NCBI GenBank assembly: GCA_030530785.1
Contig: JAUMUJ010000023.1
Location: 1-34,318, forward strand
DNA length: 34,318 nt
Direction: 5' to 3'
From: Moraxella sp.
GTDB lineage: Bacteria > Pseudomonadota > Gammaproteobacteria > Pseudomonadales > Moraxellaceae
Part shown: piece after piece, positions 7,744-13,818 of the stretch
Position numbering within the stretch: position 1 is the first letter of the stretch
How the letters are laid out: each line of letters starts with the position of its first letter
Position numbers and translations under genes: made by a program
Notes under the pieces: generated by a model
The model's input: only the letters and a program-made list of their open reading frames with translations
What the model was told of the DNA's origin: nothing
Databases searched by the model: none

Positions 7744-9582
7744 ATGTCTGTTGCTCGTTACTATATTTTAGAAAGCGACACAACCACAGCAGGGGGCATC
7801 GTCCAAAAAACCACCAATCCGCTCTCTTTTAAAGTCTATGGCAAAGAACAAAGCCATGTCGGTGATGACGTTTGGTGTCCTGCTTGTGGGTCTATGGGGA
7901 AAATAGCCCCTGCTGGTCCTAGACTAAATACATCAGTCGGTGGTCGTATGCCCGCTCTTAATGATGACCTATGTCTGTGTAAATGCAGTCCACCACCCAA
8001 ACTTATCAACTCCCAAACCAGTTTTAAAGAAATCATTGACGATAACACACTTACCAAATACCAACAAGCCAAAGAGCAATATCTGCAATCAAAACAAAAC
8101 AGCATAACCAACACCGCCCAAACAGACGATGATGAACTGCCAAACTTTACCGTGCATTTTAGACGTCCTGATGATTATCAAGGAGAGTATGAGTTTGATT
8201 GGCTAAGAGATGAATATGTGTATAATGTCAGCTTGGCAGACGGTAGCGTGCAGGGGAATATAGTAGGTGTTTCTCTGCATAGAACCAATCTTATACAGCC
8301 CATTATGAATGAATATATAACCTACCAGAATAATCCCGTATCATTTATAGACGACTTTATCTTCAATCAATCAGATTATGTACCAGCTTGGCTATCTATT
8401 TTTGCCAAAGGTCAGATAGACGATGTTTATCTATCAAATGTCAATCTGCATTTGCAAATAGAGCAAGATGAAACGCATGGCAGTACACCATTAACAGATG
8501 ATGGCACGATGATTTTGTTTGAATGCAGTCAAGGGCTTGAAGCACAAAGCACCCTAACACTTGCTGACTATCTAAAAAATGCCAAACGACAAAAAATTGA
8601 GTTGGTGGCAAGCAGTCTTGCGATGTCAAGTAAAAAAATATATCGCTACACCAATACAACATTTAGCATCAATATCACATGTACCCAACCCATTGATGAG
8701 TTGGGCTATGTCAAAATATTTGCTCAAAAACCCAATGGCAAGAAAAAACAAGTGGGACTACTCTGCGTCTATCCTAATAACGACATTCCCACTGCGGTCA
8801 TTCAGCCTGTGGTGTGGATAACCACTCACAATCTGACAATGATAAGCCATCCTCAAAGCATTCTTAGTGTGGGTAGAGCTTTTATTCCTTATGGTAAAAT
8901 CCAAACCGCTTTGTTTAATCAGGCACTCATCAAAGCACAAATCAATGATTATCTTGCCATCAATCTACCAGACAAAAAAGTATACATTGGTGCAAAAGGG
9001 GCAGTTTTGGACATACCGCACTCCCTAGACCAAGAGATTAGCAACTATCTAACCCAATATCCATCCCAAGCCAATGTCAGCGACCAGAGTATCTTGATGG
9101 ATACAAGAAATCTCTATCATAACATCATAAGCAACATACCTGAACTGTCCGACAAAAAGCAAAAGTTTCATCAAACAACCCATATTGTATTTACAGACTA
9201 CCCAAAAAAATATCAAGAAGGCAATACAATTATGACAACCCATGGGGAGGCAGAACCCATAGGAAAAAACCCAATGGACTGTACCTTGGGAGGTTGTACT
9301 TATTGGGGTAATTTTTGCCTAACCTATGACCGCCCTAATAATGATGAAGGGTTACGCACAACCGTACATGAGTTAGGACATACCTTAGGATTGGAACATA
9401 CATTTAATGACGCAAGTTTATTTCTTTTAAGACAAGGACTTACCGACAATTTGTTGGATTACACCAAAGACGAATTTGGCAATGATAGCCCATATTTAGG
9501 TAAGCAATGGGCATTATTCAAATGGCAATGGGACATCATCCACAAAGACAACCATCTTATCAAATACTATGGGGCATTCTAA
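7744..9582 (+). CDS. PAAR-like domain zinc-metallopeptidase, probable T6SS effector
   Basis: A 612-residue probable type VI secretion toxin. Residues about 5-88 form a PAAR-like tip domain: YYILESDTTTAGG, then VGDDVWCPACG and GGRMPALNDDLCLCKC, with cysteines 45, 48, 77, 79 and 81 likely to bind metal. Residues about 134-345 form a middle region (FTVHFRRPDDYQGEYEFDWL) of the kind found in PAAR effectors. The C-terminal domain from about 350 holds HELGHTLGLEH at 542-552, the full metzincin HExxHxxGxxH signature with three His ligands and a catalytic Glu. TDNLLDYT at 567-574 and GKQWALFKWQWDII near 586-599 follow. No signal peptide is present, as expected for T6SS cargo. The stop overlaps the start of the candidate immunity gene (TAATG). 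No VgrG or Tss gene lies in the window. The role as effector is inferred; the metallopeptidase motif is seen directly. Confidence 0.88.
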   Translation: MSVARYYILESDTTTAGGIVQKTTNPLSFKVYGKEQSHVGDDVWCPACGSMGKIAPAGPRLNTSVGGRMPALNDDLCLCKCSPPPKLINSQTSFKEIIDDNTLTKYQQAKEQYLQSKQNSITNTAQTDDDELPNFTVHFRRPDDYQGEYEFDWLRDEYVYNVSLADGSVQGNIVGVSLHRTNLIQPIMNEYITYQNNPVSFIDDFIFNQSDYVPAWLSIFAKGQIDDVYLSNVNLHLQIEQDETHGSTPLTDDGTMILFECSQGLEAQSTLTLADYLKNAKRQKIELVASSLAMSSKKIYRYTNTTFSINITCTQPIDELGYVKIFAQKPNGKKKQVGLLCVYPNNDIPTAVIQPVVWITTHNLTMISHPQSILSVGRAFIPYGKIQTALFNQALIKAQINDYLAINLPDKKVYIGAKGAVLDIPHSLDQEISNYLTQYPSQANVSDQSILMDTRNLYHNIISNIPELSDKKQKFHQTTHIVFTDYPKKYQEGNTIMTTHGEAEPIGKNPMDCTLGGCTYWGNFCLTYDRPNNDEGLRTTVHELGHTLGLEHTFNDASLFLLRQGLTDNLLDYTKDEFGNDSPYLGKQWALFKWQWDIIHKDNHLIKYYGAF

Positions 9583-9587
9583 TGAAA
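9565..9587 (+). repeat. gene-junction repeat, copy 1 (toxin/immunity junction)
   Basis: A 23-base segment spanning the toxin's last codons (YYGAF), its stop and the next ATG, beginning TACTATGGGGCATTCT. It matches 10185-10207 at 21 of 23 positions. Confidence 0.8.
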
Positions 9588-10202
9588 CTTATCACTCTAT
9601 TCTTTTTGGTCGTTTTATTAAGCTTACCCACCATTGGTTATACAAGCCCTGATTTATCTATTAAACCGTATTTTGGCAGAGAGGAATTATTTAGACGTGT
9701 ACAAAAATATGACCAAAATAAGTTTATTCAATACCGAGAGGTAAAGATTGACGAAAACAAATCTACTTACTATTTTAAAGATTATTTTTTCAGTGATGAA
9801 AGAGGTATTATTCAATTGGGTTACCCTTTTTCAGAAAGAGAAGAAATGGTCAATAATCCAGCCTTGTTTAATTATATCTCTGACAAAGAAAAAGAAGAAG
9901 CCATTACCATCATCGCCATTGGTATTGATGATAAAGATAAGGCAAGAGAGATATTTGATAAACTTTATCAAGACTATCTAAAAAATTATCAAGAAAAAAA
10001 GGAGTGTTTAAGATGCACTGTGGAGGCAACATATCATTATCAAGGCATGGAAATTGTTATGTTTGGCATGGTTATTAATAAACAGGATAAGCCAAATGGT
10101 ATCCTTAGATATGATATTGACTATGCCTACATCGTCAATGTTCATTTTTCAAAATTAAAATCCACACCAGAAGATCTTAAAAAGTACTATGGGACATTCT
10201 GA
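9582..10202 (+). CDS. Candidate periplasmic immunity protein
   Basis: A 206-residue protein with a clear Sec signal peptide: MKL followed by a hydrophobic core through residue about 16 and a cleavage site near YTS at 20-22. No lipobox Cys is present. The mature part is charged, with two cysteines spaced ECLRC near residue 146. I do not recognise a domain. The start at 9582 is chosen because its A overlaps the toxin stop in TAATG, giving translational coupling, and because the signal peptide starts exactly there; an in-frame ATG at 9507 lies inside the toxin gene. Overlap with a metallopeptidase effector and predicted periplasmic location point to an immunity protein, implying that the toxin acts in the periplasm. 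This role is inferred. The gene is more AT-rich than the flanking prlC. Confidence 0.8.
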   Translation: MKLITLFFLVVLLSLPTIGYTSPDLSIKPYFGREELFRRVQKYDQNKFIQYREVKIDENKSTYYFKDYFFSDERGIIQLGYPFSEREEMVNNPALFNYISDKEKEEAITIIAIGIDDKDKAREIFDKLYQDYLKNYQEKKECLRCTVEATYHYQGMEIVMFGMVINKQDKPNGILRYDIDYAYIVNVHFSKLKSTPEDLKKYYGTF

Positions 10203-10207
10203 TGAAA
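10185..10207 (+). repeat. gene-junction repeat, copy 2 (immunity/remnant junction)
   Basis: Repeats the 9565-9587 junction with two substitutions: last codons YYGTF, stop overlapping an ATG as TGATG, then AAA. The new ATG opens only MKSL before a stop, so the downstream gene is broken. Confidence 0.8.
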
Positions 10208-10411
10208 TCGCTGTGAAATAGAGTTTTTTAATATCAAAAACCTTAAAACACATGAGAGTATTTCCGCCTTTGATGGTTGCAATGAAAAATACATTCTACA
10301 AAATGAAAAAGTACTACGGTTTTTGTTCGTGGTGAGCCATGCCTACCCATGATGGCTTTCCTACTCACAGATGAGCCTAGAGCGAATGGAAAATTGTGGG
10401 AAGTCTCATGA
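10202..10411 (+). pseudogene. Remnant of a further gene of the effector module
   Basis: The ATG at 10202 overlaps the immunity stop (TGATG) but reads MKSL and stops. From 10206 another frame stays open to the TGA at 10350-10352 with protein-like content (for example HESISAFDGCNEKYILQNEK). A second short frame starts in the overlapping TGATG at 10352 and reads MAFLLTDEPRANGKLWEVS before a stop at 10409-10411. Joined by a frameshift these look like the end of one lost coding sequence, perhaps a second immunity gene. No intact start or domain is recognisable, so this is a tentative call. Confidence 0.4.
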
Positions 10412-10429
10412 AACCATGATAATCAGCCA

Positions 10430-10472
10430 TTGCACAAATGGACAAATGGGGGTAAAATTTACCCCCATTTTT
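10430..10472 (+). promoter_or_regulatory. yheV promoter embedded in a 23-bp palindrome (operator or terminator)
   Basis: TTGCAC (10430-10435), 17-base spacer and TAAAAT (10453-10458) form a good promoter 28 bases before the yheV ATG. The -10 lies in the centre of a near-perfect palindrome with 11-bp arms ATGGGGGTAAA (10446-10456) and TTTACCCCCAT (10458-10468). As DNA this is operator-like. As RNA from upstream it is a terminator hairpin followed by TTTTT up to 10472. Both uses are possible: ending effector-module transcripts and controlling yheV. Confidence 0.6.
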
Positions 10473-10486
10473 ATTAACAAAACGCC

Positions 10487-10723
10487 ATGAGATACCAGTC
10501 CACCCGCCCAAAACGCCAATTTCTCGCTGGGGTCAAATGCACCCAATGTGGAGCGACAGACACCACCGTACAGGTGCAAATTTTTGAACCCATGCCTGAT
10601 GAATATATTGAGTGTATACAATGTAATCACACTGAACGCCGTCCAAGTGCCGATGATTTATCCAAAATTCAATCAGATAACCCCAATCATGACATCAGCG
10701 TGGTAAGATTTATCCCCAAATAA
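10487..10723 (+). CDS. yheV: YheV-family putative zinc ribbon protein
   Basis: A 78-residue cytosolic protein with two CxxC knuckles, KCTQCG at residues 17-22 and ECIQCN at 42-47, the layout of a one-zinc ribbon. The opening RPKRQFLAGVKC and the closing VVRFIPK match YheV/DUF2387 as known to me; its function is not established. In related bacteria the gene commonly follows prlC. Here about 2.9 kb of effector module lies between them, and yheV has its own promoter. A second hairpin terminator follows at 10747-10786, so it is probably transcribed alone. No strong Shine-Dalgarno is visible before the ATG, and the predicted leader is only about 20 bases. Confidence 0.85.
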   Translation: MRYQSTRPKRQFLAGVKCTQCGATDTTVQVQIFEPMPDEYIECIQCNHTERRPSADDLSKIQSDNPNHDISVVRFIPK

Positions 10724-10746
10724 CATTTGGGCATATTTTTTGCTAC

Positions 10747-10786
10747 AATACAGCATATCTTTATGGATAAGCTGTATTTTATTTTT
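10747..10786 (+). terminator. rho-independent terminator after yheV
   Basis: AATACAGC (10747-10754) pairs with GCTGTATT (10771-10778), and the inner TATC pairs with GATA across one A-A mismatch, leaving a six-base loop. A T-rich tail runs to 10786. Confidence 0.75.
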
Positions 10787-10855
10787 GCTCTTATTTTGTT
10801 ATAGTAGCACGACAAGCAACACAGCTTTAACCTGAATCAGACTACAAGGTTTATT

Positions 10856-12013
10856 ATGTCAGACCAAAAAAACACCACCGACACCCCAAATATTGATGAC
10901 TACCTTTTAAACATCAATATAGAAGATAACAACGCCCCATCGGACAATAAGATGGAGCAAGGGCTTGATCTGGACTTTTTAAATCAGTTAGGTGTTGAAA
11001 CTGACACCCAAAAATCAGCCCCCAACACACCCGCTGATGAATTCAGTCTTGACAGTCTAAGCTCCCCCACCCAAGATGTACAAACCCCAAAAGGTGATGA
11101 TAATTTAGACTTTTTAAACCAAACCAACACCCAAGACAACACGCCCAGTCTTACCGACATTGCAGGTGTGGCCACCATTGGAGCGGGCGTAGGAGCAGTA
11201 ACAAATGCTGTCGCTGACACCGCCAAAGACACCGCCAAAAAAGGCAAAGGATTTTTTAGCGGGCGTTTTGGCAAAAAACAAAAGCCAGCACCCGCCCAAA
11301 GCACCGACAAAAAAGACAGCTTTACTGAGACCTTATTGGCAAATAAAAACACCAAAAAAGGGCTATTTAGTCGCCTAAATAAAAAAGAACAACCCACCCC
11401 AACGGATGCAACTTCTGCCCCCACAGCCACGCTCACCAAAGCCAAACAGGACAAAAAATCCCCCTTTGGTGGCTTTGGCAAAAAAACTGCCACCGCCCCA
11501 AAAACCAAAGCCCCAAAAACCCCAAAAGCCACCAGTCCTGATACCAAAAAGAAAAATCAGCTTTTAATTGGTGCGTTGGTATGCTTGGCACTGCTTGCGT
11601 TGGTTGCGTATTTATTCTTAAATAACACCAGCTTAATCAATACGCCCGCCCCCACTCCTACTCCTGTGGCGACACCGGCTCCGGCTCCTGCTCCTGCTCC
11701 TGCCAACGAAAATATTCTGCCTAATACCACCCCCACCATCAATCCTGATGAGATTTTAAATGCCGAAATCCCATCTGACCCTGCATTAGTCAAAGAAGAG
11801 ATTGATCGCCTAAATGACACAGGGGCAAGGCTGGACGAACAAGGCAAAATCATTGAAGAGCAACTGACCATCATGGAAGATTTGACCACCGCTAAGGCAG
11901 AACAAATCGCCCTACTAGAACAGCAAATCGCTGAACTAGAAAAACAAAAAGCCAATGTGGCAACCCCCACCCCCAGCGAACAACCCGCTCCGACACCTGC
12001 CCCACAGCAGTAA
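10856..12013 (+). CDS. Unknown single-pass membrane protein with repetitive disordered regions
   Basis: A 385-residue protein I do not recognise. Residues 1-100 are acidic and disordered, with LDFLNQ twice (39-44 and 84-89). Residues 101-122 are Gly/Ala-rich. Three basic repeats follow, near 129-141 (KGKGFFSGRFGKK), 167-177 (KKGLFSRLNKK) and 200-210 (KKSPFGGFGKK). Residues 236-255 are a single transmembrane helix after a KKKNQ stop, predicting the basic part in the cytoplasm. Beyond the membrane come Pro/Ala repeats (264-283), a coiled coil (about 311-365) and another Pro-rich tail. The architecture recalls envelope-spanning or scaffold proteins of the TonB/FimV type, but no named domain supports that. 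AAGG precedes the ATG. A strong bidirectional terminator follows. It lies alone between yheV and a convergent operon. Confidence 0.85.
   Translation: MSDQKNTTDTPNIDDYLLNINIEDNNAPSDNKMEQGLDLDFLNQLGVETDTQKSAPNTPADEFSLDSLSSPTQDVQTPKGDDNLDFLNQTNTQDNTPSLTDIAGVATIGAGVGAVTNAVADTAKDTAKKGKGFFSGRFGKKQKPAPAQSTDKKDSFTETLLANKNTKKGLFSRLNKKEQPTPTDATSAPTATLTKAKQDKKSPFGGFGKKTATAPKTKAPKTPKATSPDTKKKNQLLIGALVCLALLALVAYLFLNNTSLINTPAPTPTPVATPAPAPAPAPANENILPNTTPTINPDEILNAEIPSDPALVKEEIDRLNDTGARLDEQGKIIEEQLTIMEDLTTAKAEQIALLEQQIAELEKQKANVATPTPSEQPAPTPAPQQ
11676..11703 (+). repeat. in-frame hexanucleotide tandem repeat (Ala-Pro)
   Basis: About four and a half units of GGCTCC/TGCTCC inside the 10856 gene encode alternating Ala-Pro just outside the membrane helix. 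Slippage would change linker length without shifting the frame. Confidence 0.6.
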
Positions 12014-12022
12014 GTCAAAATA

Positions 12023-12054
12023 AAATAGCCTAACATCTCGTTAGGCTATTTTTT
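12023..12054. terminator. bidirectional terminator between convergent genes
   Basis: AAATAGCCTAAC (12023-12034) and GTTAGGCTATTT (12040-12051) form a 12-bp perfect stem with a five-base loop. T-rich DNA follows on both strands, serving the 10856 gene and the minus-strand rph operon. Confidence 0.85.
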
Positions 12055-12068
12055 CTCAACAGCACCAT

Positions 12069-12548
12069 CTAATCATCAAACCGCTCTATCGCTTGCTCTA
12101 CGACTTTTTGAGTATAAGCATGAATGGTAGGCATTAGTGAGCCACGAGACCCTCCAAAATTTAAGGTGCTGATTTGATATTTTTTAATAAAATCAATAAC
12201 ATACATAGATGCAACCGCCACATCAAAGACATTCATGTCAATTAACAGATACGGCTTATGCTGACTGATACACGTCTTTAAGGTCAGCTCCGTGCCACTT
12301 TTGGGCGTAATTTGGGCATGATAAATGATGACAGTAGCATCACTGTCCATGACATTTTGGCGGGTGCGTCTGCGATAACCTGCCCCCACCAATGGCGTTA
12401 GGGGGTATTTGTCATCAATTTTGCCGTCTTCGGCTCGTCTATCTTCTGGACAATGACCACCACACGGCACGCCTTTTGCCAACGCCCCATCCAACGCTCC
12501 CCTATCCACGCCCGTCTGCCCGCCACTGATGACTGTTGGAAAATTCAT
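12069..12548 (-). CDS. SLOG-fold putative molybdenum carrier protein
   Basis: A 159-residue cytosolic protein. ISGGQTGVDRGALDGA at residues 7-22 is the glycine-rich nucleotide-binding loop of the SLOG/LOG-like superfamily, and GHCPEDRRAEDG near 32-43 with YPLTPLVG fits the putative molybdenum cofactor carrier family (MoCo_carrier). VIIYHAQITPKSGTELTL near 74-91 matches the central strand and ligand loop. The family binds nucleotides or molybdenum cofactor, but the natural ligand of bacterial members is generally unproven. No molybdenum enzyme genes are near. It is the third gene after rph and the small membrane protein, with a nine-base gap, so cotranscription is likely. No strong Shine-Dalgarno is seen. 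Confidence 0.8.
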   Translation of the reverse strand: MNFPTVISGGQTGVDRGALDGALAKGVPCGGHCPEDRRAEDGKIDDKYPLTPLVGAGYRRRTRQNVMDSDATVIIYHAQITPKSGTELTLKTCISQHKPYLLIDMNVFDVAVASMYVIDFIKKYQISTLNFGGSRGSLMPTIHAYTQKVVEQAIERFDD

Positions 12549-12557
12549 ATTGCTTGC

Positions 12558-13010
12558 TTACATTAGCCTGATGGCTTGCTCTCGTTTTTCTAGTGCCTTG
12601 CCTTCTAGGACAGATTTGGCAACATGACGTTCTTTGTCATCATCAAAGCCACCAATGTGCCAACTTCTGCCCAAATCTTTGATGAGCAACGTCTTACCCA
12701 CCAGCTCAATCGTGGCGTTAGGTGTCAGTCTGACGGTTTGTCCGCCTGCGATGAACGCACGATTTTTGATGGTGATTTGACCGCTGTTGATGTGGCTTTG
12801 GGTTTGTAGGCGGTTTTTGTAAACATTAAACACAAAAATCAGCACCGCAAGCAGTGTCATCACACCGATGGTAACTTCCGTAGGGGCAATCATGGCAACC
12901 ACCGCCACACACACAGCCAACGCCACCAACACCCCAGCCATGACAAACAAAGGGTTGGCATCCTTGCCATTTAGTGTGATGGACACGCCCCCATCAACCA
13001 CCCTTAGCAT
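12558..13010 (-). CDS. Small membrane protein of unknown function
   Basis: A 150-residue protein with two adjacent hydrophobic helices at about residues 22-44 ([21 protein letters not shown]) and 48-67 ([19 protein letters not shown]). A soluble C-terminal domain follows (about 80-150) with [24 protein letters not shown] and [22 protein letters not shown], which has the look of a small beta domain. I know no named family for it. The ATG lies inside the last codons of rph (7-base overlap), strongly suggesting translational coupling in one operon. The C-terminal domain should face the cytoplasm if the short N-terminus does, but topology is inferred. Confidence 0.8.
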   Translation of the reverse strand: MLRVVDGGVSITLNGKDANPLFVMAGVLVALAVCVAVVAMIAPTEVTIGVMTLLAVLIFVFNVYKNRLQTQSHINSGQITIKNRAFIAGGQTVRLTPNATIELVGKTLLIKDLGRSWHIGGFDDDKERHVAKSVLEGKALEKREQAIRLM

Positions 13011-13726
13011 GGCAGACCCAATGCGTGTTTTTGTAATTCAAAAATCTGCCCAATACCCGCTTCGGCAAGGTCTAGCATGGCATTCATCTCATCACGACTA
13101 AACTGCTGAGCTTCTGCTGTGCCTTGAATCTCAATAAATCCGCCCGCTTGGGTCATCACGACATTCAAATCGGTATCGCAGGTGGAGTCTTCATCATAAT
13201 CCAAATCCAAATACGCCCGACCGTCCTTCATGCCGACCGACACCGCCCCTACCAGTCCGATGAGTGGGTCAGTGATGAGTTTTTTGTCCCGTTGTAGGCT
13301 TTGTAGAGCATCAATGAGTGCCACCGCCGAGCCTGTGATGCTTGCGGTGCGTGTGCCACCGTCTGCTTGAATGACATCACAGTCCACATAAATGGTGTTT
13401 TCGCCCAATTTTGACAAATCCAACATGGCACGGAGCGACCGCCCAATAAGACGCTGTATCTCTTGGGTGCGTCCTGATTGCTTGCCCCGAGTAGCTTCAC
13501 GAGCAGTGCGTGTGCCTGTGGCTCGTGGGAGCATACCGTATTCGGCAGTAAGCCAGCCTTGACCTTGACCTTTTAGCCAGCGTGGTACGCCTTGCTCTAT
13601 GCTGACGTTACAAAGCACTTTGGTGTCGCCATAGCAGACAAGCACCGACCCTTCGGCGTGCTTGGTGTAGTGGCGGGTAAAACTGATGGGACGCATCTCG
13701 GAGATGGAACGGTTGTTGTGTCGCAT
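13004..13726 (-). CDS. rph: Ribonuclease PH
   Basis: A 240-residue phosphorolytic 3'-5' exoribonuclease that trims tRNA precursors before CCA maturation. The whole chain matches RNase [20 protein letters not shown] at the start, [18 protein letters not shown] near 26-43, [19 protein letters not shown] near 59-77, [13 protein letters not shown] with the substrate-binding Arg residues near 87-99, and [22 protein letters not shown] near 115-136. Full length, with AGGCAACCC before the ATG. It heads a three-gene unit with the small membrane protein and the SLOG protein. The strong terminator of fadD lies upstream, so rph should have its own promoter in the roughly 50-base gap, though none stands out. 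Confidence 0.97.
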   Translation of the reverse strand: MRHNNRSISEMRPISFTRHYTKHAEGSVLVCYGDTKVLCNVSIEQGVPRWLKGQGQGWLTAEYGMLPRATGTRTAREATRGKQSGRTQEIQRLIGRSLRAMLDLSKLGENTIYVDCDVIQADGGTRTASITGSAVALIDALQSLQRDKKLITDPLIGLVGAVSVGMKDGRAYLDLDYDEDSTCDTDLNVVMTQAGGFIEIQGTAEAQQFSRDEMNAMLDLAEAGIGQIFELQKHALGLPC

Positions 13727-13773
13727 GGGTTGCCTTTTTTTAAAACATTTAAACTATTCTACCACCTTTACAT

Positions 13774-13807
13774 AAAAAACAAAACCGCCCAGTTTTATGA
13801 GCGGTTT
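13774..13807 (-). terminator. rho-independent terminator after fadD
   Basis: AAACCGC (13782-13788) and GCGGTTT (13801-13807) form a seven-bp stem with a 12-base loop. On the minus strand it is followed by a T-run (the A-run at 13774-13784 on plus), 12 bases after the fadD stop. Confidence 0.75.
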
Positions 13808-13818
13808 GGTAAAAAATG

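Noticed and set aside
9507-9581. In-frame ATG upstream of the immunity gene, inside the toxin gene
   Set aside because: It would mask the signal peptide; the TAATG-coupled ATG at 9582 puts the signal sequence at the very N-terminus.
10984-11547. Long minus-strand open frame opposite the 10856 gene
   Set aside because: A shadow of the biased Ala/Pro/Lys/Thr codons on the plus strand, with no ribosome site or recognisable content.
11557-12036. Minus-strand Ser/Ala/Gly-rich open frame opposite the 10856 gene
   Set aside because: Low-complexity mirror of the Pro/Ala and coiled-coil coding region; it also runs through the terminator.
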